From Brumimicrobium sp964585545 (lineage in GTDB: Bacteria; Bacteroidota; Bacteroidia; Flavobacteriales_D; Crocinitomicaceae): a stretch of 64,000 bases of DNA. The stretch is from contig CAZPDT010000001.1 of assembly GCA_964585545.1 (NCBI GenBank), positions 1 through 64,000 on the forward strand, given 5' to 3'. Every line of letters starts with the position of its first letter. Within the stretch, counting starts at the first letter, position 1. Shown in pieces: positions 53,365-61,251 of this stretch. The notes beneath the pieces are model-generated. The model searched no databases and was not told where the DNA came from. It worked only from the letters and a program-made list of their open reading frames with translations. The position numbers and the translations under genes are program-made.

Positions 53365-54149
53365 TTATGCTTTAGAGTCATCCAACATTTGGCGTCTTTT
53401 CATAATTTTTAATATGAAATAGATAACGGTGGATATAAGCGCACCATAAAACCAAAAATTCAGTTCAAATTCAAAAGGTTTATTGTTTACACAATTGGAG
53501 ATTAAATATCCAACCACATCAAAGAGCCAGAATAGAAGAAAGATGGCACAAAGTCCATTCTTCTCATTGGCCAGCACTTTTTTAGTTTGGCCAGCACTTT
53601 TTTAGTGCTAAAAGAACGAACAGGTTTTTTATAGTTTTTAAATGAGGGGATAATTGCAGGTGTGATTTCTGCCCATTTTAAGTAGGCTTCTCCAAATTTA
53701 CCGCGCAAGAAACTTTCTTCTGCATACATTATTCGTTCATAATAGAACGCATAGAATAATATGAATGCTACTGTAAACCACGCATTTGCTGTGAGCATTG
53801 CAACACCGAGCCACATGAAGAAGTTCCCAAGATATAAGGGATGACGAACGACAGAATAAATTCCTGTGTTGTTTATCTCTTCTGCTACTTGTCCGTTCTT
53901 TGTATTTCTTCCCGAAGTGTTTTTTGGTGTAAAACCAACAGTGATGATTCTAATAACAAGTCCCAATAGACTAATTGCTAAGCAGATAAAATTGAAATTT
54001 TCTGAGAACCAATTTTGGTTTGATTCTGTTTTGTAATATTGAGAATATGCGAATACCAGCAAGCCTATCACCAAAATAATTAAGGGTAGGAAGCTTCTGT
54101 TTTTAAATAAGTAATCCCCTTGTGTTTTTAACTCTTCTTGTAATGCCAT
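53365..54149 (-). pseudogene. Isoprenylcysteine/lipid A methyltransferase-family gene, frameshifted by a 20-bp duplication
   Basis: The 5' part (ATG 54149) is a polytopic methyltransferase-family protein: MALQEELKTQGDYLFKNRSF, FTPKNTSGRNTKNGQVAEEI, GIYSVVRHPLYLGNFFMWLG, EESFLRGKFGEAYLKWAEIT. It resembles Bacteroidetes proteins annotated as lipid A 1-phosphate O-methyltransferase; that name is tentative. After RSFSTKKVLA the frame shifts and ends in an unrelated tail at 53502. The correct continuation (NEKNGLCAIFLLFWLFDVVG and so on, to RRQMLDDSKA) sits in another frame at 53365-53577. Removing one copy of the exact duplication 53567-53586/53587-53606 restores one frame of 254 codons. As read, the gene is disrupted. 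Confidence 0.85.
53567..53606. repeat. Exact 20-bp tandem duplication inside a gene
   Basis: TTGGCCAGCACTTTTTTAGT occurs twice in direct succession (53567-53586 and 53587-53606). Twenty is not a multiple of three, so it shifts the reading frame of the methyltransferase gene. Identity of the copies suggests a recent or reversible slippage event. Confidence 0.95.
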
Positions 54150-54326
54150 TTTATAAAATTATGGATAAAGTTTTGCAAGTTAGAAAAATTTGAGATTTTG
54201 GTCATTATTTCATGAGGTTTTTCATTCTCGAAACCTATGGTTTAACTATTTGTGTGGATTCATAATTCAAAAATATTAATATTTTTGTCACAACAGGACA
54301 TTTTAATGTTCTAAGTTTTATATAGA

Positions 54327-55007
54327 ATGGCAGGGAAAATAATAACAATTGAAGGTCTTGACGGAGCGGGAAAATCTACTCAAATTAAATTGCTAACCGA
54401 TCGTTTGATTGAAAACAATATAAAACACAAGTTTATTCACTTTCCAATGCTGAATAAAGGTGTCTACGGAAATTTAATTGCTGCTTATTTAAGAGGTGAA
54501 TTTGGTTCACTCGATGATGTTCATCCGAAACTTGTTGCTTTACTTTTTGCTGAAGACAGGAATGAACATAAAGGCATTCTAAAGCAATGGATTCAAGAAG
54601 ATTATTTAATCATTATGGATCGTTATGTACATTCAAACATTGCCTTTCAATGTGCTAAAATAAAGAATCAAGAAGCCAAAATAAAGTTAAAAAATTGGAT
54701 CTTAGATTTTGAGTTTAATCACAATGATTTGCCACATCCAGACCTGTCATTTTTTCTTGATGTACCCTTTCATTATATAGAGCGATCTTTAAAAAAATCA
54801 AGAACAGGTACTGATCGAGCGTATCTGAATGGCAAAACGGATATACATGAAGATTCTTTAGATTTGCAAAGAAATGTTTTACAAGAGTACCGTGATTTAA
54901 TTGCAGAGGAATCTAATTTCTATACTATAAGTTGTTTTAGCAGTCTTGAAGAATGGTTGTCACCAGAAGAAATTCACAAGTCAATTTTTGATAAAATTGG
55001 GGTGTAG
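54327..55007 (+). CDS. tmk: dTMP kinase (thymidylate kinase)
   Basis: 226 residues. The P-loop is ITIEGLDGAGKSTQIKLL, the DRY-type motif is IIMDRYVHSNIAFQCAKI, and FLDVPFHYIERSL precedes the lid region RTGTDRAYLNGKTDIHEDS. It phosphorylates dTMP to dTDP. The sequence is closer to the eukaryote-like, longer Bacteroidetes type than to E. coli Tmk. It stands alone, about 180 bases downstream of the divergent methyltransferase gene. Confidence 0.9.
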   Translation: MAGKIITIEGLDGAGKSTQIKLLTDRLIENNIKHKFIHFPMLNKGVYGNLIAAYLRGEFGSLDDVHPKLVALLFAEDRNEHKGILKQWIQEDYLIIMDRYVHSNIAFQCAKIKNQEAKIKLKNWILDFEFNHNDLPHPDLSFFLDVPFHYIERSLKKSRTGTDRAYLNGKTDIHEDSLDLQRNVLQEYRDLIAEESNFYTISCFSSLEEWLSPEEIHKSIFDKIGV

Positions 55008-55029
55008 CTGAAGAGTGTGAACGAGGACA

Positions 55030-55080
55030 AAAAAAACCCTACTAAAATAGCAGAGTTTTTCTGAAAGTTTTTAAAAACTT
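55030..55080. terminator. Terminator hairpins between convergent tmk and trxA
   Basis: AAAAACCCT (55032-55040) pairs imperfectly with AGAGTTTTT (55052-55060), giving a T-tailed hairpin for tmk. The perfect palindrome AAGTTTTTAAAAACTT (55065-55080) overlaps the trxA stop and could serve either strand. Confidence 0.55.
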
Positions 55081-55396
55081 ATAAAATAGCATCTAATTTA
55101 CTTGTAAGTTGTTCTTTTGGAACTGCTCCAATAGACTTGTCCGCCACTTCTCCATTTTTAATAAATAGGATCGTTGGAATATTGCGTACTCCAAATTTTG
55201 CAGATACTCCTGGATTAGAGTCTACATCAACTTTCCCGATGATTGCTTTCCCTTCATATTCTCCATGTATTTCTTCAACAACGGGACCAATCATTTTACA
55301 AGGTCCACACCATTCTGCCCAAAAATCTACCATTACAGGTTTGTCAGAATTCATTACTATTTCATCAAAATTGTCATCTGTTATTTCTACTGCCAT
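55079..55396 (-). CDS. trxA: Thioredoxin
   Basis: 105 residues, the standard thioredoxin length. The active site is PVMVDFWAEWCGPCKMIGPV (residues about 20-39, WCGPC); IGKVDVDSNPGVSAKFGVRN, the cis-Pro segment IPTILFIKNGEV, and the C-terminal helix KEQLTSKLDAIL follow. It reduces disulfides in the cytoplasm, including those of ribonucleotide reductase. It is a single gene. Confidence 0.95.
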   Translation of the reverse strand: MAVEITDDNFDEIVMNSDKPVMVDFWAEWCGPCKMIGPVVEEIHGEYEGKAIIGKVDVDSNPGVSAKFGVRNIPTILFIKNGEVADKSIGAVPKEQLTSKLDAIL

Positions 55397-55534
55397 AACT
55401 TTTTGTATTATTGGTTTATATTCATTACTTATCTTAACACATTATAAATGTAATTGTTTGCTTTCATATAATCAAATAATTTGCCAAGTCACTTTTTCTG
55501 ACATTAGGTCATGGTATTAAGAATAGAACTACCA

Positions 55535-57325
55535 TTAATGGTCTATAAGCCCCATTTTACGAAGGAGAAAGCTTGCATTCATATTCTTTGCTACCCCATT
55601 ATGAATACAATAATCAAAGGAAATATTATCGCCTTCTATTTGTGTATCAAAATATCTGTTGATGATACTTGAATAAACATTAGACAGTTGGGTAAGGGAT
55701 AAATCATGAGTAGCAATAATTCCCTTTACTTGTAATTGATTCAACTTCTGCAGAAATTTTGCAGAACCTTCTTCCTTGTCCTTGGAGTTGGTTCCTTTAA
55801 GAATTTCATCCAAAATAATAAACACCTTTTCTCCTTTTTCTACAGCATCTACAATGAACCGCAAACGCAGTAATTCAGCATGAAAATAGGAGGTCTCATC
55901 ATTTAAATCATCATTGGTTCGCATACTGGAGTATAATTTCATATCGGGAAATGTAAACTCTTCTGCCATAACATGAAACCCTGCTTGTGCTAGCATTAAA
56001 TTGATCCCAATGCTTCTTAGGAATGTGCTTTTTCCTGCCATGTTTGGGCCAGTAATAATCGCAAATTGCTCTTCAGAAGTGAGGGTTAAGCTGTTTTTCA
56101 CTAGTTTGTGTAGAGGTATTGTAGGATGACCAATATTTACCACTTTTATAATCTCGTTTGGGGTATTTGTAATATTTGGGACGGATGTGTCTTGTTTAAA
56201 ATTAAACCGGAAGTTAGCACCCGAAATAAGCACTTCGAGTTCATAAATTATTTTTTCCCAGTCTTTTACGTATTCGCCGTAATTGTCTTTCCAATGTTTC
56301 ATTTTTACCAATAAACGGAGATCCCAAGCCAGGAAAAAATTAAGGAATAATGCAACGAGAATATTGTCTCTGTACTCGGCTTCCTTTACCAATTTTGAGA
56401 GTTCAGTTAACCCTTTTTTCCCATTTTTATCTTTAAGAAAAAGCACTTCTTTGTATTTTGAAAGTAAATCTGAAGAAAATGTTTCAGGCTCTAAAATTGC
56501 GAGTTGATTTTGCATAGATGAAACTCGATGGCCTATTGCTGATAACATTTGATGGAGTGCATTTGTTGTTTTTAGAAATTGACGGATAGGTAAAAATATG
56601 ACGACTGCACCCAATAGAAACTGCAACCCATTTATTAACTCAAAATAGTATGCAAGACTTATTCCAACTGCCAATATAGGAAGAATAAAACGCAAAGCGG
56701 GAATAAATTTTTTTATAGGAAAATCTTTTTGGACAGCTGCATCAATATCTACTTCAGTTACTTCTTTCTCTAATGTACTTCCATGGGCCAAATAACCTTG
56801 ATACCATTCTTTTTTATTCGTCAGCTCGTCAATTGCGTCCGTACTTTCTTTTTTATAATTTATTCCTTTCGTCAACCTCTCTGCTAGGAGTTTTTCGCCT
56901 TTCTTGGTAACAGTCCTATTAAACAATTGAAAAAAACCACCTTTGGCAAATAAATCCATATCGTAACTAAATGGATGGTTGGGGTTGATGTATTCCTTTC
57001 CATCATAAAAGTCAGAATAATCATAGTGAGCTGCCTTGATTTCATTTTCATTTATATCTATGAGGTGCTTTACATAAGTAAGTTGTTCTTTGTTCTCAAC
57101 ACTTTTTCTAATAAAAAAAAGAAACAAAACGATTCCTAATATTATAGATGCGGTTGAGTATAGGGTATATGGAAAGGTAAAATAAGCCAACAAGCAAATT
57201 CCTATAAAAGTGATAAGCCGAACAAGTACCCATAGCTTAGAGCGTTGTGTATACTTTTTAAGTTCAACGGATAGGTTTTCTATTTGGGAGGTATAAAACG
57301 CTGTTGAATAATTCTCTTCTGTCAT
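55535..57325 (-). CDS. Membrane-anchored MutS-like ATPase
   Basis: 596 residues. Two pairs of hydrophobic segments (about 32-75 and 208-252) place it in the membrane. The C-terminal MutS-type ATPase begins near residue 415: Walker A ITGPNMAGKSTFLRSIGINL, then KLYSSMRTNDDLNDETSYFH, Walker B VFIILDEILKGTNSKDKEEG, and IATHDLSLTQL. The mismatch-recognition and connector domains of MutS are absent; residues 250-410 may correspond to the core/clamp. Such proteins are common in Bacteroidetes and have no established role. It has its own -7 element at 57354-57347. Confidence 0.88.
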   Translation of the reverse strand: MTEENYSTAFYTSQIENLSVELKKYTQRSKLWVLVRLITFIGICLLAYFTFPYTLYSTASIILGIVLFLFFIRKSVENKEQLTYVKHLIDINENEIKAAHYDYSDFYDGKEYINPNHPFSYDMDLFAKGGFFQLFNRTVTKKGEKLLAERLTKGINYKKESTDAIDELTNKKEWYQGYLAHGSTLEKEVTEVDIDAAVQKDFPIKKFIPALRFILPILAVGISLAYYFELINGLQFLLGAVVIFLPIRQFLKTTNALHQMLSAIGHRVSSMQNQLAILEPETFSSDLLSKYKEVLFLKDKNGKKGLTELSKLVKEAEYRDNILVALFLNFFLAWDLRLLVKMKHWKDNYGEYVKDWEKIIYELEVLISGANFRFNFKQDTSVPNITNTPNEIIKVVNIGHPTIPLHKLVKNSLTLTSEEQFAIITGPNMAGKSTFLRSIGINLMLAQAGFHVMAEEFTFPDMKLYSSMRTNDDLNDETSYFHAELLRLRFIVDAVEKGEKVFIILDEILKGTNSKDKEEGSAKFLQKLNQLQVKGIIATHDLSLTQLSNVYSSIINRYFDTQIEGDNISFDYCIHNGVAKNMNASFLLRKMGLIDH

Positions 57326-57346
57326 ATTTTATTACTTAATGGACTA

Positions 57347-57354
57347 CAAAAATA
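57347..57354 (-). promoter_or_regulatory. -7 promoter element for the MutS-like gene
   Basis: On the minus strand this reads TATTTTTG, an exact TAnnTTTG match 22 bases before ATG 57325. Confidence 0.45.
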
Positions 57355-57420
57355 TTCAATCTTTGATACATTCCTATTTTGAGTCAACATAAGATTTGAA
57401 TTTTTGTTGTTACAAATTAA

Positions 57421-57491
57421 ATTTATGAACCTAGCTTGCGAGCTCAATGCGATGTAGTGAGCCTGTTGAACTGCAGTTAGTAATTCGGATG
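57421..57491. repeat. Dispersed repeat, partial copy E with long insert
   Basis: TTTATGAACCTAGCTTGCGAG, CTCAATGCGATGTAGTGAGCC, TGTTGAACTGCAGTTAGTAATTCGGA. Similar to copy D (33203-33275) and to the inner part of copies A and C. It lies in the 283-base gap between divergent genes, which has no other feature apart from promoters. Confidence 0.55.
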
Positions 57492-57592
57492 AAGAGGGGA
57501 TAGTAATTATGACTTTTAACACATGATGAATTCCACCTTTAAACATGATGAATATCATACAGAACGAAGATAAAGATTACCGTTTATTGTTG

Positions 57593-57600
57593 TATATTTG
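57593..57600 (+). promoter_or_regulatory. -7 promoter element for the copper-uptake locus
   Basis: TATATTTG is an exact TAnnTTTG match eight bases before ATG 57609; the mRNA leader would be very short. Confidence 0.4.
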
Positions 57601-57608
57601 TGGTGTAA

Positions 57609-57983
57609 ATGGTGCGACTAATATCTATATCTCTTTTAAGCTTAATGTTAAGCTACTCGTTTAATCAAGTGGGTGTTTTTTTGGAATATATTTTAGATAT
57701 TGAAGCCTATACCGAATTATACTGTAAAAACAAAGATAGACCTGAGACGCATTGTAACGGTAAATGTCATTTAACATCACAACTTGCCGAAAATGAAGAA
57801 CAAAAGCAAAACAATGATTTTCAAGCACCACCTGAAATAAATCTTTTTTTAGAACCTTCGCAAATTGATTCTGTATATAGGATTGAACTTTATATTGAAG
57901 AAGAAATAGTATTTTATTTTAATGCAGATTTAATTGAAAGAATTAAACGCGCTATTTACCGCCCTCCAGAAGTATTTATTTAA
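57609..57983 (+). CDS. Small exported Cys/His-motif protein of a copper-uptake locus
   Basis: 124 residues. An N-terminal hydrophobic stretch (MVRLISISLLSLMLSYSFNQ) may be a signal or anchor. A conserved-looking metal motif follows: Y38-C39, H48-C49-N-G-K-C53-H54, that is a CxxxC pair flanked by histidines. The second half is acidic and unrecognised. Bacteroidetes genomes often carry such a short protein beside copper-type TonB receptors, and the next two genes fit that. A periplasmic copper-handling role is inferred. The stop TAA is the first part of a TAACCCGAGTTATTCATGAACC repeat module. Confidence 0.7.
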   Translation: MVRLISISLLSLMLSYSFNQVGVFLEYILDIEAYTELYCKNKDRPETHCNGKCHLTSQLAENEEQKQNNDFQAPPEINLFLEPSQIDSVYRIELYIEEEIVFYFNADLIERIKRAIYRPPEVFI

Positions 57984-58230
57984 CCCGAGTTATTCATGAA
58001 CCGAACTTGTGAGCTCAGCGAAGCTAATTTAATCTTGCCAAATTATCAGTACCCAAATTTGGAGTTCTAATAAATTGCTTAGAACACGATTAAACACCTG
58101 GTTATTAGCTGTTAATATTTTTGAGTCTCAAGATTGGTGAACTGAGTCTGCGAGCTCACTTTGACAAGCTCTGCGCATCGCATGAATACCTTTTACTATT
58201 TTAAAGAATGAGTAATAATTCGGGTTAATG
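57981..58230. repeat. Intergenic repeats, copies F and G
   Basis: Copy F (57981-58030): TAACCCGAGTTATTCATGAACC, GAACTTGTGAGCTCAGCGAAGC. Copy G (58138-58230): GAACTGAGTCTGCGAGCTCAC, GACAAGCTCTGCGCATCGCATG, ending GTAATAATTCGGGTTAA. G ends with the opposite arm to that which begins F, so F-G may be one element of about 250 bases with an inserted middle. No gene is seen in 57984-58365. Confidence 0.5.
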
Positions 58231-58365
58231 TTCAAGAAAGCCTATTGTTAAAGTGTAAATGTATTCCTACAAGAAGGCTTTTATCCAATAATATATTATT
58301 AAAAGTTCATTGACTTCTTTATTAGGAGTTAGTTGAAAATTAAGCATTATTTAAAATTTAGAAAA

Positions 58366-59163
58366 ATGAAAAAGATATTTATTTTATCCTTGATCAGTGC
58401 ATTTGTACTTGTATCATGTAAAAAGGATAAAGATGTTAACCCTTTAGCAGATGGGGTAAATCCTGCTTCAGAATATAAATTGATTAAAAAGGATACTGCA
58501 TCAAATGATTTAGTTGTAGAGTTATATTCAAAAACTGCAACCGTTGAGGTTGGATATACAAAACTTTATGTGAAAGTAAAGAATTTTGACGGAACTGCTG
58601 TTGAAAATGCGACAGTAAAGTTTATGCCTATGATGGATATGGGAACTATGCAACACAGTAGTCCGTTTGAAGAACCTGTTTTTAAATCAAGTTCTAAATT
58701 CTATGAGGGGATGGTTGTGTTTACGATGGACTCCGGTCAAGGTGATTGGACCTTAACTGTGAATGTAAATGGAGAAGATGTTTCTTTTCCAATTCATGTT
58801 TTAGCATCTCCAGTAGGAACAAAATATGTTGGAACTTATTCCGGGACTGATGGTGTAAAATACATAGTTTCTTTGGTAAAACCTTTCGATTGGACGGTTG
58901 GAATGAATAATTTTTCAATCATGGTTCATAAAAAGGAAACAATGACATCATTTCCTCCTGTAGATGGATTTACAATTGCATTTGATCCTCAAATGACTTC
59001 GATGGGACACGGTTCCCCAAACAATGTTTCTCCAACAAGTGCTGGTGGTGGATATTATAATGGGAAAGTGAACTTTACGATGACAGGTGATTGGAGATTG
59101 AATCTTGACCTTATAGATGCAGGAGACACAATTGCAAATACATATATTGATATTTTGTTTTAA
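58366..59163 (+). CDS. Met-rich lipoprotein with YtkA/FixH-like domains
   Basis: From ATG 58366 (MKKIFILSLISAFVLVSC, lipobox Cys 18) the product is 265 residues. Two Ig-like beta modules of YtkA/FixH type each hold a Met/His cluster that could bind copper: VKFMPMMDMGTMQHSSPFEE (about 89-108) and FDPQMTSMGHGSPNNVSPTS (about 217-236). The phrases EGMVVFTMDSGQGDWTLTVN and GKVNFTMTGDWRLNLDLID close each module. It lies directly before the OprC-like receptor gene with a perfect hairpin between them. A role in passing copper across the periplasm is inferred from motifs and context. Confidence 0.78.
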   Translation: MKKIFILSLISAFVLVSCKKDKDVNPLADGVNPASEYKLIKKDTASNDLVVELYSKTATVEVGYTKLYVKVKNFDGTAVENATVKFMPMMDMGTMQHSSPFEEPVFKSSSKFYEGMVVFTMDSGQGDWTLTVNVNGEDVSFPIHVLASPVGTKYVGTYSGTDGVKYIVSLVKPFDWTVGMNNFSIMVHKKETMTSFPPVDGFTIAFDPQMTSMGHGSPNNVSPTSAGGGYYNGKVNFTMTGDWRLNLDLIDAGDTIANTYIDILF

Positions 59164-59173
59164 TCAATTATTT

Positions 59174-59191
59174 AAAGGCCCTCGGGCCTTT
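59174..59191 (+). terminator. Intercistronic hairpin between lipoprotein and receptor genes
   Basis: AAAGGCCC-TC-GGGCCTTT is a perfect 8-bp stem located 10 bases after the lipoprotein stop and 15 before the receptor ATG. The T run is short, so it may reduce read-through or protect the upstream mRNA rather than stop transcription. Confidence 0.6.
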
Positions 59192-59206
59192 AATAAATTT
59201 AATAAG

Positions 59207-61210
59207 ATGAGAACGTTATTTCTATTTATTGCTTTAATGATTGGTTATGGTTTTTCTTTTGCACAAGAAGATACGTTGAGTAATTCACAAAATTATAAAG
59301 AGATTGTAATCCAAGGGCAGCAGCAACTAAACAAAAATAAAATATCTCCGCAACTTCAGGAATCGACAGATAAGTTACTTGCTACAACACCAGGAATAAC
59401 CTTAATTAAACGAGGTAATTATGCGTTAGAACCTACAATTCGGGGGTTGAATGCTGGGCAAATCACAACCACAATTGATGGAATGCAAATGTTCGGTGCA
59501 TGTACTGACCGGATGGATCCCATTAGTTCATATATTGAACCAACAAACCTTAAAAAAATTCAATTGAGTACTACAGTCAACGAGAATCAGACAGGGAGTT
59601 CAATAGGAGGTGGAATTAACTTTGCCTTGATGAAGGCACAACTTGGCGCTCCTAAAAAAATCAGTGGAAAAGTAGGAGTGGGATATCAAACCAATGCCAA
59701 TAATATTCAAACTTTGGGTACTTTTCAATACAGTACTAAACGATGGGCTTTATTGGTAAATGGAATTTATAGAAAAGCAGACAACTATTCTGCTGCCCAA
59801 GGTAAGGAAATTTTATTTTCCCAGTTTGAAAAATGGAATGCGGGAGCAAATCTGATGGTTGGGTTGAATGAAAATAATCAAATCTCTTTAGATTACATTC
59901 AAGATGAAGGGTATGATATCGGTTATCCCGCTTTAACCATGGATGTTGGATTTGCAAAAGCTTATATATCAGCACTTACACATACTTTTACAAATAATAC
60001 TAAGAAGTTGAGAAGGCTAGAAACAAAAGTATTTTTCAATTTTATTAATCATACAATGGATGATACACAACGGCCTGATGAACTTGTGCCCATACATATG
60101 GATATGCCGGGAACTTCTCGAACTTTTGGAGCGTTCAGTCGAGCAAAACTGTTGTTAAATTCTAAACATTTGTTGACTCTGAAAGTGAATGTTTTTCAGA
60201 ATGATTTGCATGCAGATATGACTATGTATCCTGATGTTGGATCTGAAATGTTCATGCTCACAATTCCCGATGCACAGCGAAGAACTATTGGGTTTGATGC
60301 TGCTGATAAATGGCACATAAATAATAAAATAAAAATCTTATACGGAGGAAGAATTGAATTCGACTTATCAGATATCACTACTGATATTGGAAGACAAACC
60401 TTAACCAGTTTTTATAATCGTGAAGCTAAACAGTCAGGGTTTTCAGGTAATGCATATGCACAAATCAATTATAAGATTATAAATAATATTGAAATATACG
60501 GAGGAGGAAGTTACGGACAGAGACCGCCTTCACTCCAAGAGCTTTATGGATTTTATTTATTCAATCGTGTAGATAACTATGATTATTTGGGGAATCCTGA
60601 TATTGAAAATGAAGAATCTATAAATGGAAATATAGGATTGAATCTTAAGTATGAAAAGTGGGCTATTTCTTTAGAAGGCTTTGTAAATTCTTTTAAGAAC
60701 TACATTACGGGTCTGGTTTTGCCTGAATACAGCAATATGACTATTGGAGCAAATGGGGTAAAGCAGTCCGGTAACATTCCAAGTGCATTGTTGACAGGAG
60801 GGGAATTAACAATGAAGTGGAAACCAATTCAGAAATTAACGATACAGTCTGTTAATAGCTATACGTATGGTGTTGATAATGAAGGAAAGTATTTACCTTA
60901 CATTCCTCCTTTTAAATCCGTGAATACCATTGTGTATGATTTAAAAGGATATATGTTAAGTATAGAACATGTTGGAGCTTTTGCACAAAACAACGTAAGT
61001 ACTGAAAGGTATGGAGAGGAAACAACTCCAGCTTTTAATGTATTAAATTTTAAGGTTCATAAACATTTCATGTTCAAACAAAATAGGGCATTACATGCTG
61101 AGGTAGGAGTAGATAATATTTTTGACACACCTTATTACGAGCATTTAGATGTAATGAAAATTCAAAGACAAGGGAGAAATTTTGTGATTCGTGCAACTTT
61201 TATTTTTTAA
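59207..61210 (+). CDS. OprC/NosA-like copper TonB-dependent receptor
   Basis: From ATG 59207 (MRTLFLFIALMIGYGFSFAQ, signal peptide) the product is 667 residues. The plug (about 45-145) includes PTIRGLNAGQITTTIDGMQM and the segment FGACTDRMDPISSYIE, which carries C99-x3-M103. The barrel has NHTMDD with H282-x-M284. A CxxxM pair in the plug and an HxM pair in the barrel are the copper ligands of Pseudomonas OprC, so copper import is a good assignment. The C-terminus ends RQGRNFVIRATFIF, a standard outer-membrane barrel end. The two upstream genes also carry metal motifs. The longer reading from 59117 would run through the hairpin and is rejected. Confidence 0.88.
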   Translation: MRTLFLFIALMIGYGFSFAQEDTLSNSQNYKEIVIQGQQQLNKNKISPQLQESTDKLLATTPGITLIKRGNYALEPTIRGLNAGQITTTIDGMQMFGACTDRMDPISSYIEPTNLKKIQLSTTVNENQTGSSIGGGINFALMKAQLGAPKKISGKVGVGYQTNANNIQTLGTFQYSTKRWALLVNGIYRKADNYSAAQGKEILFSQFEKWNAGANLMVGLNENNQISLDYIQDEGYDIGYPALTMDVGFAKAYISALTHTFTNNTKKLRRLETKVFFNFINHTMDDTQRPDELVPIHMDMPGTSRTFGAFSRAKLLLNSKHLLTLKVNVFQNDLHADMTMYPDVGSEMFMLTIPDAQRRTIGFDAADKWHINNKIKILYGGRIEFDLSDITTDIGRQTLTSFYNREAKQSGFSGNAYAQINYKIINNIEIYGGGSYGQRPPSLQELYGFYLFNRVDNYDYLGNPDIENEESINGNIGLNLKYEKWAISLEGFVNSFKNYITGLVLPEYSNMTIGANGVKQSGNIPSALLTGGELTMKWKPIQKLTIQSVNSYTYGVDNEGKYLPYIPPFKSVNTIVYDLKGYMLSIEHVGAFAQNNVSTERYGEETTPAFNVLNFKVHKHFMFKQNRALHAEVGVDNIFDTPYYEHLDVMKIQRQGRNFVIRATFIF

Positions 61211-61251
61211 AAAAATAAAAAGCACACTAAAATAAGATTGTAAATATTGGT

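Noticed and set aside
55535..57325. Canonical MutS mismatch repair protein
   Set aside because: The mismatch-binding and connector domains are absent and there are four predicted membrane segments.
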